Origin: CAWCKS01 sp963796195
GTDB taxonomy: Bacteria; Pseudomonadota; Alphaproteobacteria; Rhizobiales; Xanthobacteraceae
NCBI GenBank assembly: GCA_963796195.1
Contig: CAWCKS010000012.1
Span: 164,445-228,444 of the forward strand
DNA: 64,000 nucleotides
Direction: 5' to 3'
How positions within the stretch are numbered: the stretch's first letter is position 1; each line of letters begins with the position of its first letter. Below, piece after piece: positions 18,781 to 27,726 of this stretch. The notes beneath the pieces were generated by a model, which worked only from the letters and a program-made list of their open reading frames with translations, did not search any database and was not told the DNA's origin. Made by a program: the position numbers and the translations under genes.

Positions 18781-20039
18781 CCGGACAATCGAACGTCGGC
18801 GCAGTCGCCGTCACCGGGCTCGGAATCGTGAGCTCGCTTGGCGTCGGTTCGACAGACAACTGGGCGCAACTGTGTGCCGGCCGATCGGGCGTGCGCGCGA
18901 TCCGGCGCTTTCCGACGACGGGACTTAAGACCTCGATCGCGGCGACCGTCGACGAGATCGCGGTCGATCCGTTCAACGTTCCGGATTTGTGTAACGCGCT
19001 GGCGGAATCCGCGATCGAGGAGGCGTTGACGCAGTCGGCCATCGGCTCACGGGGACGTTTCCCGGGGCCGCTGTTTCTGGCGCTTCCCCCGCTCGAGCTC
19101 GAGTGGCCGCGGCGATTTGAGCTGGCGGCTGCGAGCAACGTGTCAGAGCCCGCGTTCGACGACCTGCTGCGCGTCGCGGCGAGCGGCACCTTCAAGGACA
19201 TCGATACGCGTTGTCAGCACGGGTCGGTCGCGTTGCGGCTCAAGGGCAAATTCGGCACCGAGGGCGCGCCAATCTCGCTCAACACCGCATGCGCGTCCGG
19301 TGCCAGTGCGCTGCAGCTCGGCGTCGAGGCGATCCGGCGCGGCGACACCGCAGCGGCGCTTTGCGTCGGCACCGACGGTGGGGTGAACCCTGAGAACCTG
19401 ATCCGGTTTTCGCTGTTGTCAGCGCTGTCGACCCGCAACGATCCGCCGGCGCAGGCCTCGAAGCCGTTCTCAAAGGACCGCGACGGTTTTGTCATGGGCG
19501 AGGGCGCTGCTGCGTTGGTGCTGGAGAGCGTCGCAGCCGCGCGCGCGCGCGGCGCCAGAATTCTCGCGCTGCTGACCGGCCTCGGCGAAAGCGTCGATCC
19601 CTATCATCGCACGCGCGGCAATCCGGACGGCGCGCCGGTTGCCGCCTGCATGATGCGGGCGATTGCGGACGCTGGTCTCACCCCCGAGGCTATCGACTAT
19701 GTGAATGCGCACGGGACATCGACGCCTGAAAATGACAGGACCGAATGCCTCGCGCTGGCAAACATCATGGGCGCGCATCTGAGCCGCCTTGCCGTATCGT
19801 CGAACAAATCCATGATCGGGCACACCCTGTCGGCAGCGGGCGCGATTGAGGCTGCGTTCACGGTGCTGACCCTGCAGCACCAGCGCCTGCCGCCAACCAT
19901 CAACTACCGTGAACCTGATCCGGAGATTTTGCTCGACGTCGTGCCGAACGTTGCGCGCGACGCTACGCTGAGGCGTGCGCTTTCCAATTCGTTCGGTTTT
20001 GGCGGCCAGAATGTGTCGCTGGTGATTGAAACGGCATGA
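18777..20039 (+). CDS. Beta-ketoacyl-ACP synthase II (FabF-like), active
   Basis: 420-residue condensing enzyme. The catalytic triad is complete: Cys172 in LNTACASGASALQ, His312 in VNAHGTSTPEND and His349 in NKSMIGHTLSAAGAIEA. It ends with the family-typical SNSFGFGGQNVSLVIE. The enzyme extends acyl-ACP with malonyl-ACP. The immediately upstream, overlapping gene encodes a Cys-less paralogue, a tandem arrangement also seen for the fabF2XL/fabF1XL pair in the rhizobial very-long-chain fatty-acid cluster. Here no acyl carrier protein, ketoreductase, dehydratase or acyltransferase gene follows, so these would be supplied in trans. Confidence 0.92.
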   Translation: MTGQSNVGAVAVTGLGIVSSLGVGSTDNWAQLCAGRSGVRAIRRFPTTGLKTSIAATVDEIAVDPFNVPDLCNALAESAIEEALTQSAIGSRGRFPGPLFLALPPLELEWPRRFELAAASNVSEPAFDDLLRVAASGTFKDIDTRCQHGSVALRLKGKFGTEGAPISLNTACASGASALQLGVEAIRRGDTAAALCVGTDGGVNPENLIRFSLLSALSTRNDPPAQASKPFSKDRDGFVMGEGAAALVLESVAAARARGARILALLTGLGESVDPYHRTRGNPDGAPVAACMMRAIADAGLTPEAIDYVNAHGTSTPENDRTECLALANIMGAHLSRLAVSSNKSMIGHTLSAAGAIEAAFTVLTLQHQRLPPTINYREPDPEILLDVVPNVARDATLRRALSNSFGFGGQNVSLVIETA

Positions 20040-20195
20040 ATTCAACGGGCTTGTGGCCGTGGTTGGCCGAGCCTGGATCAGCGTGATGATTGTTGTGCCA
20101 GCCCTCGCCATTGGTCAGAGAACACGCCGCTCTGCACGGCCCTCCTCGCCGGCGTGCGAGGAGGGATGCAACGCTTCAGGAACCGCTGCAGTCGT

Positions 20196-21509
20196 CTACT
20201 CCGCCGCCTGCTGAACCCCGCCAAGCTCCGCCGGCCTGCGGTTCGGAATGTACAGGAACAGCGCGCACACGATCGACGCGATCAGGCCAAGCAGCGCGAG
20301 TCCGTAGAGGCCGCCGGAGAAATTGCCGGTCAGGTCACGCATCGCGCCGACATACCAGGGGCCGAAGAAGCCGCCGAGATTGCCGATCGAGTTGATCCAG
20401 GCGATGCCAGCGGCAAGCGCGGTGCCGCTCAGGAACATGGGCGGCATCGCAAAGAATGGACCCTTGGAGCCGTAGAAGCCCATCGCGGCGATCGACATGC
20501 CAACCAGTGCCCACCATGTCCCCATCGTCAATCCTGCGAGGCCAAGTCCGATCGTCGAGAGCACGCAGGCGAGGAACAGATTCCAGCGCCGCTCGTTCAT
20601 GCGATCGGAGATGCGGCCCCACACCACCATGGCGATGGCGCCGCAGATATACGGGATCATGGTGAGCCAGCCGACTGTCATGTTCGAGAAATTGCCGAGC
20701 GACTTGATCATCTGCGGAATGAAGATGAGCATGCCGAGGCTCGCGGTGACGATGCCGAGATAGTTCAACGACAGCAGCAATACTTTCGGATTGTAGAGTG
20801 ACTGCCATAGGGTGAAGGTGCGTACCCCTTCGGTCACGCGTCGTTCGGCGGCAATGGTGTTGACCAGCCAGTTGCGTTCCGCCTCGGTCAGGAATTTCGC
20901 CTGGTCGGGCTTGTCGGTGAGCACGAAGTAAGTCAGTACGCCGATGATCACGGTCGGCACCGCTTCGGCGACGTACATCACCTGCCAGCCCTTCAGCCCG
21001 AACAGGCCATCGAGGCCGAGCAGCCCGGTCGAGATCGGCGCGCCGACTGCGACCGCGAACGGCAGCCCAACCAGGAAGCCCGAGACGATGCGGGCGTGGT
21101 GCCAGCTCGGGAACCAGTAGGTGAAGTAGAGGATGAGGCCTGGAAAGAATCCGGCCTCCGCGACACCGAGCAGGAAGCGCACGATGCCGAAAGAAGTTGC
21201 GTTGGTCGCAAACGCCGTCGCGCCGGCGAGAATGCCCCAGGTGATCATGATGCGGGCGATCCAGATCCGCGCGCCGACCTTTTCCAGGACGATGTTGCTC
21301 GGCACCTCGAAGATGAAATAGCCCCAGTAGAACAGGCCGACCGCAAAACCAAAGGTGGTCGCCGACATACCGATGTCGTCGCGCATGGTGAGCGCTGCGA
21401 AGCTCACATTGATGCGGTCGATGTAGGCGAGTACGTAAGACAGCACGGCAAAAGGCAGCAGGCGCAAATAGACTTTGCGCATGGTCGAACGTTCGAGCGT
21501 ACGGTCCAC
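20196..21509 (-). CDS. MFS transporter, anion:cation symporter (ACS) family
   Basis: 437-residue, 12-helix proton-coupled uptake protein of the family containing phthalate, tartrate, glucarate and 4-hydroxyphenylacetate (HpaX) permeases. The GTG at 21509 is preceded by a strong GGGGGAGGAAATC ribosome binding site. Hallmarks are YVLAYIDRINVSFAALTMRDD in TM1, FYWGYFIFEVPSNIVLEKVG, RFLLGVAEAGFFPGLILYFTYW and the C-terminal WINSIGNLGGFFGPWYVG. It lies close to a Rieske oxygenase gene on the same strand, so it may import the aromatic acid that enzyme attacks (inference). Confidence 0.9.
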   Translation of the reverse strand: MDRTLERSTMRKVYLRLLPFAVLSYVLAYIDRINVSFAALTMRDDIGMSATTFGFAVGLFYWGYFIFEVPSNIVLEKVGARIWIARIMITWGILAGATAFATNATSFGIVRFLLGVAEAGFFPGLILYFTYWFPSWHHARIVSGFLVGLPFAVAVGAPISTGLLGLDGLFGLKGWQVMYVAEAVPTVIIGVLTYFVLTDKPDQAKFLTEAERNWLVNTIAAERRVTEGVRTFTLWQSLYNPKVLLLSLNYLGIVTASLGMLIFIPQMIKSLGNFSNMTVGWLTMIPYICGAIAMVVWGRISDRMNERRWNLFLACVLSTIGLGLAGLTMGTWWALVGMSIAAMGFYGSKGPFFAMPPMFLSGTALAAGIAWINSIGNLGGFFGPWYVGAMRDLTGNFSGGLYGLALLGLIASIVCALFLYIPNRRPAELGGVQQAAE

Positions 21510-21611
21510 GATTTCCTCCCCCGTTTATTTTGTGGTGAGAGGCTACGCCGATGTCACTGCGGTGTCAGGGCAAGGACCCTGACCTAAGTTGTGCGTTGCC
21601 GCGAGGGTCGT

Positions 21612-21848
21612 TTACAGCGATGCGGTCTTGTCGCCCGTTTGCACCGCCGGCGCTTCTTGTGAGGGCGGTGTCGCATAGTAATCCAGCAGATGCTGGTGGC
21701 GACGGATATGCCGCTCGGCCTGGCGGCGACGCAATTCATGCAGCGCCAGGAAGATGGTGGCGAGCGGCTTTTTCCAGTCCGGAAGGCGTGCCGATCTCGT
21801 GGGAGGTGGCAGTGCGTCGACAAATGCCAGCAGGCTCGAGAGTTTCAT
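21612..21848 (-). CDS. Small conserved-looking hypothetical protein, 78 aa
   Basis: Start at the ATG at 21848, preceded by GACGAGGCGAAC. The protein is basic in its middle, with an amphipathic helix-like stretch LATIFLALHELRRRQAERHI followed by RRHQHLLDYYATPP. No family recognised. It has no signal peptide or membrane segment. It lies between the ACS transporter and the Rieske oxygenase genes on the same strand, separated from the latter by a palindromic repeat. Coding status rests on the good RBS and on protein-like composition only. Confidence 0.5.
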   Translation of the reverse strand: MKLSSLLAFVDALPPPTRSARLPDWKKPLATIFLALHELRRRQAERHIRRHQHLLDYYATPPSQEAPAVQTGDKTASL

Positions 21849-21980
21849 GTTCGCCTCGTCTGCTTGTTGTTGACGCGAAGCAGTAAAGGCGAGGGCGGTC
21901 TTGGTTTGTGAACGGGGCCACAAAGCTAGTGAAAATCGCGGCTGCTCGCTTTCTCTTGCGATCACATCGACGTCAAATCT

Positions 21981-22061
21981 CGTCATTGCGAGCGAAGCGA
22001 AGCAATCCAGGGTCGCGAAAATAAACTGGATTGCTTCGTCGCTTCGCTCCTCGCAATGACG
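21981..22061. repeat. Palindromic intergenic repeat (CGTCATTGCGAGCGAAGC type)
   Basis: The arm at 21981-22010 (CGTCATTGCGAGCGAAGCGA then AGCAATCCAG) is matched by its near-perfect inverted partner at 22026-22061 (CTGGATTGCTTCGTCGCTTC then GCTCCTCGCAATGACG), with 15 bases between. It would form a long hairpin in RNA. Elements of this sequence are widespread in Bradyrhizobium-group genomes. It lies 18 bases after the Rieske oxygenase stop and may act as its terminator or mRNA stabiliser. Confidence 0.85.
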
Positions 22062-22078
22062 AATTGATCTGGAGGGGC

Positions 22079-23399
22079 CTACTCCGCTGCCTGCCGCACG
22101 ACGCCCGGTACGTCGATCTCGCGCAGGTTCTTCGCGTAGGCCTCGAGCCAGTCCATCGTAACGGGCGCGATGAAGGCGCCGCCGCGCGCGCCACGACACA
22201 CTGATGGATCGCGCGCGGTCGGCGGCAGCTTGCCACTGGCGGCAAATTCCTTTGCTGCGGCAATAATGCGCTGGCGCGTCACCGAGATCATCCGGTCGCT
22301 GGGCGCAAGATGCTCCAGCGAGCGATCGACGATCTCCTCCATGCTCTCGACACAGGCCTGGTCCTGCCGGCCGATGCTTTCGATGCCGGAGTACGACTCG
22401 TTGCGCTGCTGCTTGCCGCGGTCGATCTCGTAGTCGTTGTCCTTGCGCGACTCCAGGCGGAAGCGCCCGTACCAGTCGTTGGTCCGCGGCAGGTAACGCA
22501 GATCGATGCCGGCGCCGGGAATGCTCTCGCCGGATTTCAGCTTGCGCAGGCCCTGCTCGCGTTTGCTCCATGACAGATTGATGGTCATGGTGTGGGTGTC
22601 GTCCATTGGCACGTTCAGCGTCGCCTGCACGTGGTTCTTGAAAGTGCCGTCCGGCGTCAGCGCAAAGCACGGGAACATGAAGTGGGCGAAGCGGTGATAG
22701 TACTCGCCGGCCTCGGCCGGACGATACGCCGAGTACATTGTGCCCCAGTCGGTCTCCTTGACGTGGTAGCGCGGCGCGCGATCGATGATCGAATATTTGT
22801 GCATGTTGGTCGGGTCGACGTCGTCGGCGTCGACGCGAGCCGACATGCAGGAAGCCGAAATGCGAGGTATCGATGTCGCCTTCGAGCGACTGCAGCCAGT
22901 TGCATTCGCGCTGGTGGATCTGAATGTTGCGCTCGGCTTCGGGGATATTGAAAACTTCGAGCGCCGGCGGCGGCGGCGCGGTCTCGCGCTTGCCCATATA
23001 GGTCCAGATCAGGCCGCCCTGCTCGAGCGTCGGATAGGCCTTGGCCTTGACCCGCGGCTCGAACCGATAATCCACCGGCACGTTCGGCATCTCCAGGCAA
23101 TTGCCCTCGGTGTCGAACTTCCAGCCGTGATAGACGCAGCGCAAGCCGGCCTCTTCGTTGCGGCCGAAGAATAGCGAGGCGCAGCGATGCGGGCAGCGGT
23201 GGTCGAGGATGCCGACCTTGCCGTTGGTGTCGCGGAACGCGATCAGCTTCTCGCCGAGCAGCAACAGCCGCAGCGGCGGGCTATCCGTCTCGAGCTCGCT
23301 GGAAAGACAGGCCGGCATCCAGTATTCGCGCATCAGTTCGCCGGTCGGGGTTCCCGGACCGACGCGTGACAGGATTTCATTGTCCTGATGTGACAGCAT
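22079..23399 (-). CDS. Rieske non-heme iron oxygenase, alpha subunit (phthalate 4,5-dioxygenase-like), one frameshift
   Basis: Terminal oxygenase of about 439 residues after repair. The Rieske centre is CPHRCASLFFGRNEEAGLRC followed by VYHGWKFD, i.e. CxH-16-CxxH, the canonical spacing. The mononuclear iron region begins with NWLQSLEGDIDTSHFGFLH. Directly after LHVGS one extra base near 22841 shifts the frame; it resumes as VDADDVDPTNMHKYSIIDRA and ends DVPGVVRQAAE. Overall length and the N-terminal MLSHQDNEILSRVGPGTPTG fit the phthalate dioxygenase (OphA2/Pht3) and VanA side of the family, which use a one-protein reductase. No reductase gene is near. An ACS-type aromatic-acid transporter lies downstream. 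Confidence 0.9.
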
Positions 23400-23921
23400 T
23401 GTATGAAGCCTCCCTGGTGTCGTTTTTGCCTGTTGTCGCGTCCTCTCGTGGCGCACGTGACACGCGCCGCGAAGGACAACGTTATTGCCAACCGGCCGCA
23501 GGGCGGACTTGATCGCACAGCGGACAGTCCAGTCGTTCACGCTAGCGAATTGTGTTCCTGGGGTGGAATTATTCCGTCGGGTGGCGCTGGCGTCAATGCG
23601 AAAGCGCATCAAGCGAAGGTGAGGAGGGGCCGTGCGAGAGGGATGCGGAGGAGTCGCCGCAACAATCTCGCCGCATATGAGGCGGCCGCAATAATTCCCC
23701 ATATGCGGCGTGACACATAAATGTCGCCCCGCCAGCCCCGAATTCGCGCCCCATTGTCGTGGGAGTGAAGCGTCCTTCACGCGCGTGTCCGGGAAAAGCA
23801 TGCCCGCGGGCGTGACCGGATGGGTGGGACCGGTTTGCCGAAAGGACACGCGCCAGTTCACGACTCTGCGGCATCGCGATTTGTCCAGTCGGGATGCGCG
23901 GAAACATGAAGGGGCGCGTTC
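23400..23921. promoter_or_regulatory. 522-bp divergent intergenic region with a 10-bp inverted repeat
   Basis: It separates the Rieske oxygenase gene (leftward) from a secreted/membrane protein gene (rightward) and contains no frame that looks like a protein. GCCGCATATG at 23670-23679 and CATATGCGGC at 23700-23709 form a perfect 10-bp inverted repeat with a 20-base spacer, which looks like a candidate regulator-binding site. No cognate regulator gene is adjacent. The remainder shows nothing recognisable. Confidence 0.4.
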
Positions 23922-24986
23922 ATGCCTAACCGAATCTTGTTCCTCGTATCGGCGGTGCTTGCGAGCCTTGCCCTGCCTGTGATCCCGAACCTGGCGCGTG
24001 CTGCTGACGATTGCCTGACCAGCCCGGACAAGGCGACACCGTCAGGCGGGCACTGGCGCTACCACCTTGAGCGCGGCACCGGCCGCAAGTGCTGGTATCT
24101 CGCCGATGAAGCCGCCAACACTGAAACCACGAAGGCTGACACGGCGAAGCCGGATACTGACGAACCGGACGCGACCGGCAGCGTCCCGCCAAAGCCTGCA
24201 GCGAAAGTCGTGCCGTCGCTGGAGCGCGCGGCCGCCTCGCCGCCGGATCGGCCCCGCGCGACAAAGCCTCCGGCAACGCCCGTCGCGCAAGCACCCGCGA
24301 GCAACGCCCGCGCGGAATATCTCGACGCGCCCGGCAACGAGCAGCCCGCGCCCGCGGCGCCAGCCCAGCCCGATGCGTCGCAAGTGGCAGCACCAACTAC
24401 GCCATTGCAGGGTTCGGTCGCGACGCGCTGGCCAAGCCCCGGCAGCATGGTTGCTGCCGACAGCAATTCTCCACCCGCTTCTGCCGCGACGCCGGCACCT
24501 GCTCCGCAGGCGAACGCCGAACCCAAACCTGCGGCCTCGGCCGATCAAGCGACTCCGGCCGCTCCGGCGGACCAGACAACGGCGCTGCCCACGGATGCCG
24601 CGCAAGGGCCTGACTATCTGCTCTACGCGCTGATCACCGCCGTGACCGGTTTTGCGGCCGTTGTGGGATTTGCTGGCCTGCGCTTTTTCGCCGAGTGGTG
24701 GCTGGATTGGCGCGAGGAGTCGCGCTGGCGCCGCTCGCAACAGCCTTCCATCGCGACCAGCGGACCCTCGATGCTGGCGATCGGTGACGTCCCGATGGGG
24801 TTTGCGCCGGCAAGCGAGACGGCAACACCGCGAGCGCGCCAATCCATCGCGCCGGAAGAGCCACCGCGCCGGCTCGAAGACGAGATCGACGAGATCGAGC
24901 AATTACTGGCGCTCACGCGGCAAACCGGTGGGCAGTCGCATGGCCCGTCCTGGGACGCGCATGCACCACGCGACGCGGCGGAGTAA
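23922..24986 (+). CDS. Exported Pro/Ala-rich protein with C-terminal membrane anchor, hypothetical
   Basis: 354 residues. The signal peptide (ILFLVSAVLASLALPVIPN ... ARAADD) is followed by a compact N-terminal motif DCLTSPDKATPSGGHWRYHL then GRKCWYL with two Cys that could form a disulphide. A ~150-residue Ala/Pro/Thr-rich low-complexity linker leads to one transmembrane helix at about 228-250 (YLLYALITAVTGFAAVVGFAG). A cytoplasmic tail ends in an acidic helix LEDEIDEIEQLLALTRQ. The GGHWxYH...RKCWYL motif is, from memory, common in Bradyrhizobium hypothetical proteins. No function is assignable. The long linker suggests spanning of the cell wall or periplasm. Confidence 0.8.
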   Translation: MPNRILFLVSAVLASLALPVIPNLARAADDCLTSPDKATPSGGHWRYHLERGTGRKCWYLADEAANTETTKADTAKPDTDEPDATGSVPPKPAAKVVPSLERAAASPPDRPRATKPPATPVAQAPASNARAEYLDAPGNEQPAPAAPAQPDASQVAAPTTPLQGSVATRWPSPGSMVAADSNSPPASAATPAPAPQANAEPKPAASADQATPAAPADQTTALPTDAAQGPDYLLYALITAVTGFAAVVGFAGLRFFAEWWLDWREESRWRRSQQPSIATSGPSMLAIGDVPMGFAPASETATPRARQSIAPEEPPRRLEDEIDEIEQLLALTRQTGGQSHGPSWDAHAPRDAAE

Positions 24987-25095
24987 CCGCACGCTGTTGC
25001 GCGGCTAGTCGTTGACTTTGGTTTGTTGACCTGGGTCAAGCCGACAAGCGTTGCATCGTTGCATCATGCGCCTGATCGCATGATGAGAGGGCGAC

Positions 25096-25497
25096 ATGTC
25101 GCGCATGACGGGCGCAACCTTGGCCGTTACCCTTTGCGCTACTCTTGGCGCCGCGCTTCTGGTCGCTGCGACGCCGCTCGACGCCGCGGGCCCCGCAAAA
25201 CTCGCGGCGCGGGGCCGGGCGGTACTGCAGCAAAATTGTGCGCGCTGTCATGCCATCGATTCGAGCGGTGCGAGCCCGATGACAACAGCGCCGCCGATGC
25301 GTGACATCTACGCGCGCTTTGCGCCGCGCGAGCTGCAGGCCGAGCTCTCCGAAGGCATGGTGTCGCACTTCAGGGATATGCCGCAGATCGAATTCGCGAG
25401 CGAAGACGTCGATGCGATCCTGGCTTACCTCTATCAGCTGTCGGCGCAGCAATGGCGCGCCGCCCATCCGCGGGCGAAAGCGCGAGGGGCCAAGTAA
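25096..25497 (+). CDS. Class I c-type cytochrome, periplasmic
   Basis: 133 residues. An N-terminal signal peptide (MTGATLAVTLCATLGAALLV) precedes a single haem-binding motif in LQQNCARCHAIDSSG (CxxCH near residue 51). A Met in the second half (FRDMPQIEF) is a plausible axial ligand. It ends with a helix AILAYLYQLSAQQWRA typical of the fold. It may be an electron carrier for a periplasmic dehydrogenase. Its neighbours give no firm partner. Confidence 0.88.
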   Translation: MSRMTGATLAVTLCATLGAALLVAATPLDAAGPAKLAARGRAVLQQNCARCHAIDSSGASPMTTAPPMRDIYARFAPRELQAELSEGMVSHFRDMPQIEFASEDVDAILAYLYQLSAQQWRAAHPRAKARGAK

Positions 25498-25513
25498 CGC
25501 CCACAGGTAGCGC

Positions 25514-25830
25514 CTACCAGCAGTGCCCGCCGTACCAAGCGCAGGAATACGGCGGCCGGCTGAAGATCAGGAACGGCGAGGTGCCGTAGTAGTTGCGGTA
25601 ATCGAAATCAAACCAGGTGCCGTAGTAGCCGGCGACGCGTGGCGAGTTGGCGACCCACGGCACGATCGGGCCGGTGTATTCGACCGCGAGCGGAACCGAT
25701 GCCCCCACGACAGGCTCGTCTGCGAACACTGCGCCGAGCCGCGTGTGTGCGGGCAAGTCGGCGGCGCCGGCTGTTAGTCGTCGCAAGCGCGCACGCAGAT
25801 GGCGGCGAGGACCAGGGTGTTGTGAGGCAT
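25514..25830 (-). CDS. Small Tyr/Trp-rich hypothetical protein, probably frameshifted
   Basis: A frame ending WVANSPRVAGYYGTWFDFDY and then SPFLIFSRPPYSCAWYGGHCW looks protein-like and conserved in style (aromatic-rich, two Cys at the end). Its own frame has only a TTG (25786) without a ribosome binding site. An ATG at 25830 with AGGA ten bases upstream opens another frame, MPHNTLVLAAICVRA, which meets this frame if one base is added or removed near 25788. The repaired protein would be about 105 residues. No family recognised. Confidence 0.4.
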
Positions 25831-25910
25831 GGCGATGCGTCCTGCTGATTCGCGACCAGCATAGCGCCGCGGAATTAGGAATGATTAACGATGCGGCCTT
25901 CGTCGCGTGC

Positions 25911-26387
25911 TCACGCCGCGGCGCGATCGGCCGCGCTCACTGCCACAAGGTCGGCGTGGCCAAAGCCCCTGGTGTAGTCGAGCACCGAAATCACCTCGGG
26001 CGATACCCGGAACACGGCGACACCGCTCAGGTCGAGCTGGCCCATCATCTTGAGGTATTCCGGGTATTTCTTCGGCAACATCGCCAGCATGGTGCGCCTG
26101 ATCTGCTCCTGATCCGTGACCGGCGTCGCGCGTGCCGCCATCGACAAGCCGCAGATCGCCATCGGGTCGGAAGTGTCGCTGTCGATCGTCAGCGACACAC
26201 GGCTGTCGCGTGCGAGGTTCTTCGCCTTCTGGCTATCCTTGCCGCACATGAAGTAGAGGTTTAGCCCGTCGCTGACATAGCCCACCGTGGTCGTCTGCGG
26301 CCAGCCATCGGGGCGAAGCGTCGCCAGACTCATCAGGCGATGTTCGTCGAGCAGTTTCAGAATTTTGCTGTGAAGCGCTGCGTCCAT
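25911..26387 (-). CDS. Pyridoxamine 5'-phosphate oxidase (PPOX)-family flavin-binding protein
   Basis: 158 residues from the ATG at 26387, preceded by GGGAGACGGTC. It has the split-barrel FMN/F420-binding fold typical of general-stress and PPOX-like proteins: LDEHRLMSLATLRPDGWPQT at the start, then YVSDGLNLYFMCGKDSQKAK and LARDSRVSLTIDS. It may bind FMN, F420 or haem. The substrate is unknown. It lies two genes upstream of an SDR on the same strand, and one or two of these may share a transcript. Confidence 0.82.
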   Translation of the reverse strand: MDAALHSKILKLLDEHRLMSLATLRPDGWPQTTTVGYVSDGLNLYFMCGKDSQKAKNLARDSRVSLTIDSDTSDPMAICGLSMAARATPVTDQEQIRRTMLAMLPKKYPEYLKMMGQLDLSGVAVFRVSPEVISVLDYTRGFGHADLVAVSAADRAAA

Positions 26388-26455
26388 GACCGTCTCCCGA
26401 TCCGAGATGCCCTTGGTCAGTCTCGTCGGTGCGCCGCGCGGCGCGTTGATCTTGC

Positions 26456-26848
26456 TCAAGGACGGCGGTTGTTGGCGACCATGGGCATGACGGCGAAAGC
26501 GATGACCAATGCCGCATAGATCAGGCCCGCCGGCGTCGCAAAATGGCCAATCTGCTCGGCCGGCCTGATTCCGCGCAGGAGGCTGCCGAGGGCGAAATCG
26601 GCGGCTTGCTGCAGCACCAGCGCGCCAAATCCCATGACCGCGAGCTGGCCCGCGGTCGTCAGACCGAAGCGGCGCGGCAGGTAGCGTGCGGCGATGACGA
26701 TGACCACGAGCAGGACCGGCGCTTCGCAGAGCGTGGCGAAGGTCTCACCGAGTTGCGGCTCGAGGAGAAATACTCGGATCGGGCCCAGCAGGAAGCCGGC
26801 ACCAAATACGATGGCGAAATAGCTGAACGCGGCGGCGAGGATACGCAT
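26456..26848 (-). CDS. Four-helix integral membrane protein, hypothetical
   Basis: 130 residues with four predicted membrane segments: FSYFAIVFGAGFLLGPIRVF, APVLLVVIVIAARYL, QLAVMGFGALVLQQAADFAL and AGLIYAALVIAFAVMPMVA. The GPIRVFLLEPQLGETFATL loop resembles small rhizobial inner-membrane proteins of unknown role. The gene begins 15 bases after the SDR stop on the same strand. Confidence 0.7.
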   Translation of the reverse strand: MRILAAAFSYFAIVFGAGFLLGPIRVFLLEPQLGETFATLCEAPVLLVVIVIAARYLPRRFGLTTAGQLAVMGFGALVLQQAADFALGSLLRGIRPAEQIGHFATPAGLIYAALVIAFAVMPMVANNRRP

Positions 26849-26863
26849 CTCTTGCCGCGTTGT

Positions 26864-27601
26864 TCACACGAACGCCATGCCGCCGTTCAGCACGATGGTC
26901 TGCCCCGTCATGTAATCGTTGCCAACAACCATCAGCACGGCTTGCGCGACTTCATCGGGACGGCCGAAACGGCCGAGCGGTATCCGTGCGGCGAGATCGG
27001 TGCGACCGCCCATCATGTCGGTCTCGATCAGCGACGGTGCGACGTTGTTGACGGTGATGCCGTCCTTGATCAGCCGCGCGGCGTAGCCTCGCGCGAGGCC
27101 CTCCATGCCGGCCTTGGAGGCGTTGTAGTGCGGGCCGATCGCACCGGCGCCGCGCGCCGCGCCCGACGTGATGTTGACGATGCGGCCCCATTTCCACGCC
27201 CGCATCGATGGCACCACGGCCTGGGTGCAGAGGAAGGCCGATTTCAGGTTCACCAGGATAGTGCGGTCGAAATCGGCCTCCGTCAGGTCGTCGAGCCCGC
27301 GCGTGATCGCAATGCCGGCATTGTTGACAAGGATATCGATCGGACCGAGGACCGTCGCCACGCGCTGCACGAGCCGCTGGACGTCATCGGCCAGCGAAAC
27401 GTCGGCGGCAAAAACCGCGGCTTCGCCCCCAGCTGCCTTGATCTTTGCCTCGAGCGCGTCGGCCCGCTCCGCCTGTTGGTGATAATTGATCGCAACGCGT
27501 GCGCCGGCCTCGGCCAGCGAGAGCGCGATGGCCGCGCCGATGCCGCGTGACCCTCCCGTGACAAGCGCGGTGCGGCCGGTGAGTGATGGGATCGTGGGCA
27601 T
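26864..27601 (-). CDS. Short-chain dehydrogenase/reductase, FabG-like
   Basis: 245 residues, the classical SDR length. The NAD(P) motif is VTGGSRGIGAAIAL, then NAG in DILVNNAGIAITRG. The catalytic Ser-Tyr-Lys are in VNITSGAARG and HYNASKAGMEGLARGYA. It ends MTGQTIVLNGGMAFV, typical for 3-oxoacyl-ACP reductase-type enzymes. It is divergent from the amidohydrolase operon across 125 bp, so it may share regulation with it. The substrate is undetermined. Confidence 0.9.
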   Translation of the reverse strand: MPTIPSLTGRTALVTGGSRGIGAAIALSLAEAGARVAINYHQQAERADALEAKIKAAGGEAAVFAADVSLADDVQRLVQRVATVLGPIDILVNNAGIAITRGLDDLTEADFDRTILVNLKSAFLCTQAVVPSMRAWKWGRIVNITSGAARGAGAIGPHYNASKAGMEGLARGYAARLIKDGITVNNVAPSLIETDMMGGRTDLAARIPLGRFGRPDEVAQAVLMVVGNDYMTGQTIVLNGGMAFV

Positions 27602-27726
27602 GGTTCGGGACTTCCTGCATGATCACACTATCATGCTGCGCTGCATCTGCATGACTTCAGCTAGACAGCCTTCCCGGCCTGCGTCACACTGGGCCGAAAT
27701 AGCCGAAATATACGGGAGATGCGCCG

